Below, piece by piece: positions 52,716 through 63,641 of a DNA stretch of 64,000 nt; position 1 is the stretch's first letter; each line of letters begins with the position of its first letter. The stretch covers positions 124,001-188,000 of the forward strand of contig MU619243.1 in NCBI GenBank assembly GCA_025201805.1, read 5' to 3'. The notes below the pieces were generated by a model. The model saw nothing but the letters and a program-made list of their open reading frames with translations, was not told the origin of the DNA and did no database searches. The DNA is from Parasitella parasitica. Lineage: Eukaryota > Mucoromycota > Mucoromycetes > Mucorales > Mucoraceae. Position numbers and translations under genes: made by a program.

Positions 52716-53018
52716 CTATTGCAAGAATAATACCAATGCAAAGAAGCGCAATCGCATGTATCGATTAAAGAAACCCCGCGATTTGTATCTTGATATACTG
52801 GATACAATTGGAATGCCAATACTAAGGGCAGCTACAGCAATGAACACGATAAATCGAATATCTTGAAACTGTTGGGCATCATAATAAACTTTCTGCGTTA
52901 CTTTTTTTTTTCTCTTCAATTTAAAGGGATATCTACATTTGGAATTTGTAATGAAAAATAAATTGATTTGACCCCAGCATCCTATTGTTCCAAAAATACG
53001 AGTGTGCAATTTATGCAA
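52716..53018 (-). CDS. Possible small membrane protein
   Basis: 100-codon frame with a Lys-rich segment (FKLKRKKKVTQK), then YYDAQQFQDIRFIVFIAVAA and a hydrophobic span of about 20 residues. A GTATCC donor after GIPI and a CAATAG acceptor near 52712 would instead join DPSHAYFGGALNHLL, giving a different C-terminus. Both versions have one membrane segment. No family is recognised; in this repeat-rich setting it may be a relic. Confidence 0.35.
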   Translation of the reverse strand: MHKLHTRIFGTIGCWGQINLFFITNSKCRYPFKLKRKKKVTQKVYYDAQQFQDIRFIVFIAVAALSIGIPIVSSISRYKSRGFFNRYMRLRFFALVLFLQ

Positions 53019-53323
53019 TATTGTAAAATGCAGTATTCCAGGGGTAACATGCCCACTGTTTGTACAATATGCAGTGTATGTATGGCTTTTTAGTGAGTAA
53101 TATAACTGGGTTTAGTCCTTATCATGTTATGTAAGATGAAATTAGCGTGGTATTTTTTTCATCGCAAACGTATTGCATGGCTGCACTTATAAATTATATA
53201 GAAACAGGTCCACGCGACTTCTGCGTAGATTCTACCCTTAGACAAGAAAAACGTTAATAAATATTCTTTGCAAACCTTAATTAACTGTGAATATTGAAAG
53301 GCTTCGGTCTCAGCCGAACTTTC

Positions 53324-53608
53324 TCACAATGGGATAAAAATGTCCTTTAAAGGGGAATAATACTCATTTTGGTATAAACATATAATTACGAATGATGTAG
53401 TATCATAGAAGAATTTAATAGATGCTATGGCATGTCTTTGAAAAGGTAAATTTTGAGTTTCTGATAGTTCAAACCTTTCGGGATCCTGACATGTATATTT
53501 GAAACGTTTCAAAAATATCATAAGCTCCATAAAATGTGGGAAGAACGGGAAATTTTTGAAAAAGCCAAGATTCGCCTGAAAACGGACTTGATGGACTTTC
53601 CAAATCAA
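53324..53608 (-). CDS. Hypothetical short ORF, possibly a relic
   Basis: 94 codons including CQDPERFELSETQNLPFQRH and AIASIKFFYDTTSFVI, which look like folded-protein sequence rather than noise. There is no promoter sign, and it lies 125 bp before the permease promoter in a mobile-element-rich stretch. Family unknown. Confidence 0.3.
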   Translation of the reverse strand: MIWKVHQVRFQANLGFFKNFPFFPHFMELMIFLKRFKYTCQDPERFELSETQNLPFQRHAIASIKFFYDTTSFVIICLYQNEYYSPLKDIFIPL

Positions 53609-53670
53609 ATCAAATCAAGCGAATTAATATATACTTGGAGCAGTAACTAAACAAATAAAGGGGTAAGACG

Positions 53671-53678
53671 TATAAATA
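53671..53678 (+). promoter_or_regulatory. TATA box of the permease gene
   Basis: TATAAATA, 57-64 bp before the start codon at 53735. Confidence 0.55.
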
Positions 53679-53734
53679 GCTACTGCACTTGGAGCGAGCC
53701 CTTTTATTTCCTGTGAATTCTACAATACTCAGCC

Positions 53735-55811
53735 ATGACAGATCTAGCAAACAGTCAGCAGACTCCTGCTTCAACCAAGAGCGAATCCATTGCCGAAATA
53801 GCTCCTGCGGATGTTACGGTTAAAGAAGAGATCACTATTGATCAGTTGGAGAACCTGTCATATAAAGAAGATAGCAAATTAAATCATGTTTTGTTGAGGT
53901 ATGCTTGATTCTTGTGCATTCTACATTGACATTTAAACTTTTTCCCTTTTTGCAGAAAATTGGACAGGAGATTGCTGCCAGTGCTGTGTGTTCTGTATCT
54001 CCTCAGTTACATCGACAGGTAACAACCACGATTGCTGTATGTTTTGTAAGCGCACTTTACCTAAACTGATTATCTCTACAGATCAAACATTGGTAATGCA
54101 AAATTAGGTGGCCTTGAAATCGACTTGCACATGTCCACTTCACAGTATCAATGGTCCTTGTCCATCTTTTATATTTCTTATGTTTTCTTTGAACTTCCCT
54201 CCAATATCATTATGAGACGCTGGCGCCCATCGCATTGGCTTGGTATCTTGATGTTGTATGTATCTTTTAGTGCCTGCTAACCAGAGTAATCTAACTTTTT
54301 ATTATAGCCTCTGGGGAGTTGTCGCAACTGCCATGGCAGCGAGCAGCAGCTTTGCTAGTCTTGCTGTGTGCCGATTTCTGCTGGGCGTCTTTGAAGCTGG
54401 TAAATTATGAATTAAGCAAATGGCTGCTAATAATCTATACTAACTCTTGATTGCTTTAACTGGTCATAGGCTTTTTTCCTGGTGTCATCTATTTTATGTC
54501 TTTGTGGTATACAAGAAAAGAATACGGTCGTCGTATCGGTTTCTTCTGGTCATTTGGTAGCTTGGCAGGTGCCTTTGGCGGTTTGATTGCTTTTGGTATT
54601 AGCCAAATCAAAAACGATAAATTAGCTACATGGCAATGGTACATTGAAAAGAAGCAAAATACGGACTTCAATTTTACTAACAGGGCTTCGTAGGCTCTTT
54701 ATCATTGAAGGCATACCATCTGTCATTTTGGCTGGCTTCTCTGCTTGGTATTTACCAAATAAACCAGAAACAGCTAAATTCCTCACAGAAGAAGAGCGAG
54801 AGCACGTTGTAAACAGATTAGCATTAGGTATTTTTAATACACATTTTGATTGTATAGGGTATATGTATTCAACAAGTTACTAACAACCTCATGTATGCAT
54901 ACAGATGCTGGTGCATCCAATGATCATTCATGGTCGTGGGCTCAGGCTGCTTCCGTATTCACAGACTGGAAAACCTACTTTTACATGCTTATTTATGTTA
55001 CAGGCACTAGTGCGTTACAAGGTGTCACTCTCTTTTTGCCTTCTATTGTAGCTGATATGGGAACTTGGTCTAAACCTGTGGCCCAAGCATTGACTGTACC
55101 TCCATACTTGTTGGCATTCTTTGCCACACTTGGCATCAGTTGGAGTTCAGGTACGTCTATATATAAACACAAAGATCAAGTTAATACTACCAATCTCTAA
55201 TATACTACACTAACAGACAAGTACTTTGAGAGAGCCTATCATCTGGTTGGGTTGAACATGATTGCGTTGTTGGGTTTCTTGCTGTTGATGTTTCTGCCTA
55301 GTGAAAATATAGCTGGAAACTACATTGGCGCTTGTTTAGTCACCATTGCAGTTTATGCAAATGTTGCAGTCAAGGTGGCATGGTTCAATAACAACTAGTA
55401 AGTTTCGATTGCACTTCTATCACAGAATATATTTATGAAACATCAATTGTAGTGGTGGTCTTACACGTCGTGCTGTTGCTTCAGCTGCTATTGTTAGTGT
55501 TGGAAACATTGGTGGTGCCATCGGTGGACAAATTTATTATGGTAATTTATGATATCTGTGAACATCTCGTGTATTGAAAGTTTTATATTAACTTTATGGT
55601 AGACCCTCCCCATTACTTTGCTGGGAATGCAATTGCATTCAGTTGCATGGGTGCCCAAACTGTTCTCGTTATTATTCTTCGTATACTACTTGCCCGTGAA
55701 AACAAGAGAAGAACTAAACTTTCACAAGAGCAAAGAGAGCTTGAAATTCATAAATACGGCGGCATGGATCTTGTAGGAGATCGTCATTACAGTTTCAAAT
55801 ATGTCTTGTAA
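53735..55811 (+). CDS. Major facilitator permease, DAL5/anion:cation symporter type
   Basis: Ten exons: 53735-53898, 53956-54018, 54082-54255, 54308-54399, 54470-54638, 54694-54827, 54905-55150, 55217-55397, 55453-55541, 55603-55811; product 506 residues. The hydrophilic N-terminus leads into LLPVLCVLYLLSYIDRSNIG, the hallmark of the allantoate/nicotinate/vitamin permease group, then FELPSNIIMRRWRPSHWLG, FFPGVIYFMSLWYTRKE and LFIIEGIPSVILAG; twelve membrane helices are expected. It imports small organic anions at the plasma membrane; the exact substrate is not readable. At 54694 the acceptor CGTAG must be used rather than an earlier CAG, which would create a stop. Confidence 0.92.
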
Positions 55812-55940
55812 TATATAGCCACATTATTTTGTTTATTATAAAATTGTACAATAATAATATACATTATTCACCCTTTTAAAATATTTATTGTTATAAAAAC
55901 CAAAGTATAATACACACAAAAATCAAGGCATCTTTTTTTT

Positions 55941-58900
55941 TTAGATATCTCCAAGTTCTAGTTCACTATATTTGGAACCTTGGACATCAGTGCGAGCAGC
56001 TTGTTCTTTACAGTTTTGCAAATGCAAGAGAGTAGCACGGAAATGGCGACGAACATAATCAGAGACAGGGCCATCATGCTCTACAAGAGACGAGGAGTTG
56101 GACGTAGGAGGATGTTGATCAGGGTTGTCCATATTGCTTAAATTGGTATTGATAAGATCGATCAAGCCATTCAAATACTTGATAGTAACCTAAATGCAAA
56201 ATATATATCAGTAAGTCTTGCTTGGATACCAATTATAATAAACCTACGGCTTCATTGCCCTTCTCAAAGTAGTAAATATAGCGGTTTAAAATTTCAACAA
56301 ATAGCTCGACATTGGTGACAGGATCCATACAGCTATCGGCAATCTTCAAGGCCTTCTGAAGACATTCAAGAGCACGCTTACCGTCTCTGAATAGAGGAGC
56401 CTTTTCTCCTTCAGGGAGATCAGGTTCAGAGATACCGCGCTCAGTAGCCCACCAGAGATGGGACGACAGATAAACACCACGACATTGATCTGGCTTCTTC
56501 AGGAGCTTACTGCTATGCAAGGCAGCCTTTGTAATCAAAGTATCGTAATTATCAACAGAGAATACGCGTGTCTGTTGAAGTGCACCAATGATGCAGGTGA
56601 TTGCCTGGAACTGAGCACGAGATTCAGAAATGGATTCCTCATAGATAGTGAAGGCTTCTACAAAGAATTCGTATGCGATTTCTTCAAAACCGCATTCATC
56701 GGCACTTTGACCAGCTAACAAGAATAAATGAAGACAATTGTCAGCAACCTCGCACTTGTGATATAACGTAGAAATCACTTGATGGATGAAACGGAAGAGA
56801 GCAGAGGTTTTTTTCTCCCAAATCTCGTCTTGTTCTTCCTGGAGCTTGTAGCGTCTAGCAAGTTTTACAGCAGAAACAATGAGAGGCGGGAAAGTGTAGC
56901 GAATGCGATCGCCACCATCACCAAACTGTTTTCTAGCAGCAGATAAAAGCAAAAATTGGGTATCTTCCTTTTCCGATTTAAATAGATGAATCATTCTAGC
57001 AAGGAGGCCTTGTTTTTCCACGTATTCTTCTTGCTCGAAGCTCAACTCCATGTTTCTTTGACGTCCACCGCCATTCATCTGTTGTGATGGTGCAGCAGCA
57101 GAAACAGGTACATCCTTTTGATCACGCAATAGAACATCACAAAGTTCAAGAATGCCGTGTACATCCTCTGGTATATCAATGACGGTGGCATTTTTCAAAA
57201 TGCTATTCACTACTGCATAGGCAGTCTGTTGGCGAGTAGAATATGGCTGAAGAGCTAACAAAGGCTGATGATTAGCTAATGCCAACAGATACAAGGCTGA
57301 ACTGTAATGTTGAATAGGAGCCAACAGTAATCCTAAAAGATTTGCTTCGGTTGCCTTGGAGTGAAGATCAGGTGAATCAGAAAATTCAAGAACTTTGTCT
57401 TTAGCATAGGCAAGGATTTGATCGACATAATCAATTTTCTCGGGATAGCATGACAGAGAAAGGTTGATCAATGAGACCAACAATGCAGTTAGGTCTTGAA
57501 TCGACAAATCAGGGCGGGCCTATAATGTGCTTTTGTTTAACCAACGAAACATGCATTGCACAGTATAGTCTGTATACCTTGACAAGTTCAACAATCTGAC
57601 TCCAAAAGACAATAAAGAGTTCGACATCTTCAGGAATACCACGTACCCTCTTGACAGCATCTTCTTCTTTCTCTTCAGCAAGATCTCCAGTTGAAGCTGG
57701 CTTCTCTTCTGCAGCTCCACTATCTTCTTCAGGCTTCTTGTCTTCAGCCTCGACATCATCTGTCGTTTCCTCAGCTCCTAAAGGTTCTTCACTAGCAATT
57801 TCCTCATCTTTGCTGGGTACTTCTTGCTCCTCTTCTTTTTCTTTTTCTTCTTTTTCTTCTTTTTCTTCTGGCTCTACCTGTTCTACTTTTTTATCTTTTT
57901 CAATAGTCGCCTCTTCTTGTTTTGGCTCCTCCTCATCTTCTTCCTCGGGTTGAAGTCCTTGCAACTTTCTCTTTTTTTGCTCGGCAATACGACGAATGTT
58001 TTCCTCTCTTTGTCTCTTTGCTTCGTTGGGCTCTTCTCCTTCAGATTCACGAGTGGCAAAAGCAGCTAAACGATCAATCAAAGATATGATGATTTGTTTG
58101 ACGTTGACTTTGGGATGCAGCTGAGCGGTTGCCGACAGGAAGGGTTGCAAAGTACGAAGGTGGAAATCATCAGGGAAGACTTGAGTGATGACTTCCATCA
58201 AATATTCCTGAGCAATGACATCCCGGCAACTAACAGTTTGGTCCAAAATACCGGGAAGGATATCCTAAGTAACTATATTAGTTGACAACACACCAGCAGC
58301 TACCAAAAGATAGAAATTATTTACCTTTTGATAGATTTTAAGATCAACGCCATCCAATTGACTCAGGCGGACAAGATTAGTGCCCACCAAGATGCGCAAC
58401 TCCTTACGCTCTGCTTCTCGCTTCTCGCGATCACGAGAATGTCCCTGGTGCTGTAATCTAACCCAAAGCTTATTCATTTCGGTGAAGTTGGTCAAGATGA
58501 AATTGATAGACTCAAATACATTGCCCTCGGGTCTACCAAAAGTCAGTGTCACTTTCTTATACTTGCAACGCATCATAAAAACATATGCTGCTTACCCAGA
58601 ACCTTCGCCTACTGGCAAAAAATCGCGAGTCATACTGCTAAGATAGTATCTTAAAAAGAGACCACGAATTGGATGCTGGACACCTCTCGTCATTTCCATC
58701 ATATCACGCATGATTTCACGGACAGGAGCATCGGGCATACTCATATAAGCAGCACCAACAGTGATCATTAAATAAAGACGGGGCACGATGTTTCCAGCAT
58801 ACTGAACAAGTTCGTACAAATCTGCCAAATGATGACGACCAGCAGTATGGGCCTCTGTTAAAAAGGCCGTTAAATGGCGCATAGCATCAAAAATGGACAT

Positions 58901-59222
58901 ATCTAATCGATCCGTAATCTTTAGTTCCAACAGCAAGAATTAAAAACAAAAAACTCACAAAGTTCATAATAGTTTTTGGGTGTTAACGCAGAAGTCCTCA
59001 ATTCAGCAAGCATATTGGAGCAATGCTTCAACCCGTCCATAAGCTTATTGTTTTCCTATAACCAAATCTCGTCAATAAACCTTTTCTGGCCGCCAAAAAA
59101 CACACACAACTTACCAAACATTTTTTCATAAGATGAGCCTGTACTTTGACTACATTTAACACTTCATCAAGAAGTTTAGCTTGATCCTCTATAGGAACAG
59201 GACTCATCATGGAGTTGCTCAT
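55941..59222 (-). CDS. VPS35: Retromer subunit Vps35 with a charged insertion
   Basis: Minus-strand exons 59115-59222, 58959-59055, 58596-58902, 58325-58532, 57578-58264, 56248-57519, 55941-56189; product 975 residues. Vps35 is the alpha-solenoid backbone of retromer, recycling cargo from endosomes. The Vps26-binding motif PRLYL is present near residue 112 ([13 protein letters not shown]), along with [29 protein letters not shown] and [19 protein letters not shown]. Between LIDRLAAFA and [12 protein letters not shown] lies a Lys/Glu-rich insertion of roughly 135 residues (bases about 57630-58040) where other Vps35 proteins have a short loop. All introns are GT-AG, 52-67 bp. The stop is 129 bp from the convergent permease gene. 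Confidence 0.95.
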
Positions 59223-59429
59223 TTTTTTTTCTTGGCAATAATTGTATAAAAAAGAAACAACAGGTCTTTACATAAAGTTGAAGCTGTTTATCCATCAACT
59301 CCGAGAGTGGTACACCACCATTAACAAGACGTCATCTGGGTCATGCTCAAGAACTTTTTTCATGGAATGAGTTTTCAGAGTCTGTTTACGGGTACGCATT
59401 GCAGCCCTTTGGCTACTTTAATTTAGTCC

Positions 59430-59875
59430 TTGGCGAGCCAAAAGGCATACAAAAGACATTTGGCAATTCTAAAGGTTAGAATCCGCAATGAAGGCTATAA
59501 GGAAACAATGGCGAGGACAGCTACTTGGTTCAAATTCGACAATTCATTTAGATTAATTGATGAGGATGTGTTCACCTATGAACTCTGTTTTACTGCGTCC
59601 TTATTCTCTTCAAACTTGACACTTTTTATTTAGATCAATGTAGTCTTTGGAGCCGTGTACATACTGGTCATACCTCAAGATTGCATGCATTGCAAATGCT
59701 GCTTGGTATCAAAACATTCAATAGAGTTGGATGTGCACACCTATCCATACTACTTGTTGCTCTTGTTTCACCAAAGCACATTAATTTCCAGTTGAAAGAG
59801 CGAATCTTGGCAACCATAATACAGTATTGCTTAAAAACCAAGGATTATACTTTATTTTATTATTACTGGACATGA
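59430..59875 (+). CDS. Possible small gene, two exon-like frames
   Basis: Frame one (59430-59583) reads ASQKAYKRHLAILKVRIRNEGYK-like basic helical sequence up to LIDED; a GTGTTC donor and a TTTATTTAG acceptor at 59634 lead to a second open frame ending at 59875 (LHALQMLLGIKTFNRVGCAH, then LKERILATIIQYCLKT). The second part looks like a helical protein. Splice phase is ambiguous and no start codon is certain, so this may be a relic. It would converge on RPN10 with 12 bp between stops. Confidence 0.3.
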
Positions 59876-59887
59876 TGAATTAAGTTT

Positions 59888-61171
59888 TTATTTCTTTTCA
59901 TCTTTTTTGTTCTTATCCATGTCTTCCAAAGCCTTTTGGATTCGCTCATCGTTTTTATCAACTCCAGGTAAAGATCCCAAAACTGTCGACAATATTTCAT
60001 CATCTTCATTTTTCTCTCGTCCTTCGTTCATAGACATTTGCAGTGCTCTTTGAAGTGCATCGTCTTCATTTAAATCTTCCATAGCCTCGTCCTCGTCCTG
60101 AAGTGGAGCAGCGCCAGCATCATTCATTGACATTGCTAAAGCGGCTTGAAGCTCGGCATCTTCATCAGTTTGATCTGGTTGTGTGTCTATTGCCATAGCA
60201 GAAGAAGATTCTGCTCCCTCTTGCTTTGTATTTGTTCCATTTTTTGCTGCCTCTGCTTCCTGGCGTGCTTTTTCTTCCTCGAGCGAAATACGCAAGGCCT
60301 AAGGCAAAAAAAAAAACAAAAAAAACTCTAGATTAGCCATTCATTCACGTCTCAAATGTATTGCGGTTCTATTACCAAAGCAAGCTCGGGATCAAGGCTA
60401 GGGTCAATGCCAAACTCGAAGTCGCCACCGCTGCTAGCACCATAGTTACCAGCTCCACCATCCTCACCAGCGATAATAGAAGTAGAAATAAGCATATCAC
60501 TCAAAAGATGAGGTCCAGGAGGAATGGTGACAAGATGACTGTTGTCGCTGTTGTTTACATTGCTGATAAAAGCTTCCAATCGAGAGGTATTCTCAGCTTC
60601 TTGGCCAAAATTGATAATATCCACCGCAACGTTGTTTTTTTTGAGTTTCTTGGCAAGTTTGACGAGTGCCTTTTCGTCGCTCTCAAGAGGACTACCTACA
60701 AATACAATAATTCTCTGACGTTGATTTCTGTTTTGTCTATGTTTGAGAGCAAGCTACAAGACACAATTTCAATTGAGCTTTTTTCAATCTATAATTCCAG
60801 CTGATTGCTATATACTTACAGATGCAATTTGTATGCTGGTCAAAAAGTTGGGTTGACCACCTGCTTTAACGGCGTGCAAGGCAGTGAGGATTTTACCGAC
60901 GTCCGTAGACAATGTAACAAGTACCTCAGGGCCTTTGCCAGCTGCAGTCATAAGTCCAACAGTATTTTCGGGATTCGACTGTGTCTTTGATGAGAAGATG
61001 AGGTTGACGGCTTCATTCTGTGCAACTAGTCTAGTAGGAGAGTAGTCGCCGTTACGCATCCATTCGGAATTGTCGACACTGTTGTGATAAATATCAACAA
61101 TTAGTTATGATTTAATTTTCTCTACTATCTATAAAAAATATTTACACAATCATTGAGGCTTCCATAACCAT
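59888..61171 (-). CDS. RPN10: 26S proteasome regulatory subunit Rpn10 (ubiquitin receptor)
   Basis: Minus-strand exons 61146-61171, 60820-61078, 60376-60753, 59888-60298; product 357 residues. The N-terminal von Willebrand A domain is complete ([67 protein letters not shown]). Three ubiquitin-interacting-motif-like helices follow: [29 protein letters not shown] and [13 protein letters not shown], and the chain ends in a Lys-rich tail. It anchors lid and base of the regulatory particle and presents ubiquitin chains. The UIM count exceeds the single one of budding yeast and is closer to animals. Confidence 0.96.
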
Positions 61172-61539
61172 TTTGAAGAAGAAGAAAAAAACTTGTAATT
61201 AAATGTGAATAGTAAAAAAAGAAAAGGAAGGTGAGGCATACAATTTAACGCGTATGCTTTTTGATTCTTTCCAAGTTACGCATCCTCTTCATGCGTCATC
61301 ATTCATTACTGAGCTCAAATGCTTCCATTCAAAGCTATTGCACTGTTACAATATCTGATATAAAAAGGCATCATGCTATACGCATTTTGGCATTGCATAT
61401 GCTTATACTTCGTTCTTCACTTAGCCTCTATACCTTTTAGTTTTTTTTAGAATTATAAGATCGTTTTTATATATATAATCCATCATGCCTAAAAACCTTC
61501 AACGCAACATAATGTATACAACTGTAAAAACTTGAGAAG

Positions 61540-61991
61540 AAGAGGGAAATATTTTGACATTAGAGCAACTTGAGCAGAGACTTATTGATGATTTCCCAAA
61601 AAATGCAATTGTAATTTCTATAACCCAAAAACATACAACTCAAAAGCTGTGTTTAACCCTTAAAAGAACAACCCTTTGGAAGAAAACAACAACTGAAGAA
61701 TAGTAAAAGAGCGAAAGGGATTACTGTATTGGCCTTTCACACAAGGGTGTTAATTACTTGACAAACTGTATTTTTGTTGATGAAAGTGGATTTGATGCTT
61801 ATATGGTACTCGGAAATGCAAGGTCAGCCAAAGAAAAGAAAGTCCATGAAATCACAAAAACATGAAAAGAAGCAAGAATATTTCAGCAAAAAGGATTGAA
61901 TCTTTACAAGCTGTTGTGATGGTTCTACATATAGGTTTATCTTTGCTGAATTCATCAAGCAGCTGCTGGAATGAGTTGATATGGAATACCC
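61540..61991 (+). pseudogene. Tc1-like transposase relic
   Basis: Broken frames read TTQKLCLTLKRTT, then GVNYLTNCIFVDESGFDAYM (first catalytic Asp block), ARSAKEKKVHEIT, and YRFIFAEFIKQLLE followed by DMEYPLIYQ. Several stops and shifts are present. The similarity ends exactly where the long-TIR element begins, so that element may have cut it. Confidence 0.8.
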
Positions 61992-62155
61992 ACTGATTTA
62001 TCAGAAAAAGTTAATAGAAATTAATCAGGTAAAGATCCGTTTATAATATTCCAAATAGAGAGTTTATATACTTTCTATGAACTAAGGGAAGCGATGTGAG
62101 GATAAAGGTTTTAGTGATGAAATCCGGGAGATGGGGTAGATTGCATCTATCCCAA
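61992..62155 (+). repeat. Left terminal inverted repeat
   Basis: Pairs with 63059-63223 on the opposite strand; substitutions and small indels are spread along the arm, indicating age. The tip CTGATTTATCAG is itself nearly palindromic. Confidence 0.8.
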
Positions 62156-62276
62156 CAAATTTCATGTCATATTATATTATGATCTAATGTTTTATTCTCC
62201 AGAATGAGTTTATATTATATCGAATAAAATAATTTTCTTCATCAAAGTTTTTATTCTTAAATACTAAAAGTTTGAT

Positions 62277-62400
62277 AAATTATTTTTGTTGGGTTTGACT
62301 AGACACATTTTGTGGGTTTGAATAGATTATTTCTGTCAAATTCATTTTCATGATTTGTAAGGTGCCCCCAAATATTTTGTGAGTTTGATTTGAAAATACG
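62277..62400 (+). repeat. Imperfect tandem repeat inside the long-TIR element
   Basis: Three spaced copies of a TTTTGTtGGGTTTGA-like unit (TTTTTGTTGGGTTTGACT, ATTTTGTGGGTTTGAATA, ATTTTGTGAGTTTGATTT). Confidence 0.6.
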
Positions 62401-63058
62401 ATACCATAAACATTTTCTAACTCTGTTTATTTCAAGTCCTATTTCAATGATAGAAAAGCAATGGTGTTTGGGATGACTATTATGTTAGTGAATACTAACA
62501 AAAGCCGTTTTGAAGGCAAAAGTATTTCAAACATTTCTACCGTACTTCCTTACAGTTTTGAAACTTGAAGCATTGAAGCCCACATATTTTAAGCGCCGTC
62601 TTAATATTAAAAAGTCGTATATTTAAACCTCCGCTTGACTTTCCCTTCAAATGATCTTCATTTCATCGAGATTAATTACGCAAAACCAAGACTCATACGA
62701 TATATACAATATAGTTATATTATTCATTTCAACGTACCCCAAGATTTTCACATAATGAAACAAAACCGACCAATTATAGTTTTGATTTGAAAACAAGATG
62801 GTGTTTCATGTTACTTGCGAAAAACTATCTTTACACATAACAAATGGAAAAAGATAGTGGCAGCTTTTGTGGATTCAAAAACCTATTTTGCAGCTTTGGA
62901 TATCTTTTAGACGGTATCTTCTGGGCGATATTATCATATTCAAAGAAAAATCACTACGACATCATTGCTTATTGCTGATTACTTTAGATAGAAGATTCAC
63001 ACTTATACGAAAATGTACAGACAAGATCATAATATTATATGACGTGGCATCTGGGATA

Positions 63059-63223
63059 TATACTACAATTTACCTTATCTCCCGGATTTCATCACTAAAC
63101 TTTTATCCTCAATCCTCGCATCGCTTCCTTCAGTTCATAGAAAATATATAAACCCTCTATTTTGATTATAATAAACGGATCTTTACCTGATTAATTTCTA
63201 TTAACTTTTCCTGCTAAATCAGT
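63059..63223 (-). repeat. Right terminal inverted repeat
   Basis: Inverted partner of 61992-62155; contains TTTACCTGATTAATTTCTAT near its outer end and CCCGGATTTCATC near the inner end. Confidence 0.8.
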
Positions 63224-63641
63224 ATGTAGTGTTATTTAGATGTCGATTACAAAAATGTTTATGCTTTGAAATGAGCTCTTGTTTGCTCAGTTGAACTTAT
63301 TGTTAACCAGAGCTTTTCTTGAAGCACGATTCTTGTTGCTACAGCTTCTGAATTTTCATTAGCTTCCTGAAGGACAGTAACACAAAGCACAAAGATAATA
63401 TTATTTTAATCATATATTACTTGTGTGTCGATTGAATATTATGTTTGAAGACATACAATCAATAGATTTCTAGACATAATGTATATCTGAGACGATGTCA
63501 CATCAGTATTTTAATGGATGCAGTCTTGTGTGCCTTAAATTCGCGTGTGAACCATTGTGTTTTTTTAAATAAATTGGACGTACGTGTGCAACAAACACAA
63601 TACGCAAGACTTTTTAGTTTTAATATTATACAATTTTACGA

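Larger units (their letters stand above)
61992..63223. mobile_element. 1.2-kb element with about 150-bp terminal inverted repeats
   Basis: ACTGATTTATCAGAAAAAG at 61992 and its near-copy on the other strand ending at 63223 begin inverted repeats that stay alignable for 150-165 bp (to about 62155 on the left and 63059 on the right), including TTAATCAGGTAAAGATCCG and GATGAAATCCGGGAGAT, with several indels. The interior is AT-rich and non-coding. It is a non-autonomous DNA element or the shell of an inverted-repeat retroelement; no target duplication was obvious. Confidence 0.85.

Noticed and set aside
54675-54693. Earlier CAG acceptor in the permease gene at about 54683
   Set aside because: It gives an in-frame stop (TGG GCT TCG TAG); the following CGTAG acceptor restores ATWQWLFIIEG.
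57651-58069. Ser- and Phe-rich plus-strand frames
   Set aside because: Complement of the Lys/Glu-rich insertion in VPS35; no start context, no motif.
58917-58936. AAAG acceptor at about 58918 in VPS35
   Set aside because: Out of frame; the GATTAG acceptor giving YYELYMSIFDAM fits the family and gives a normal-length intron.
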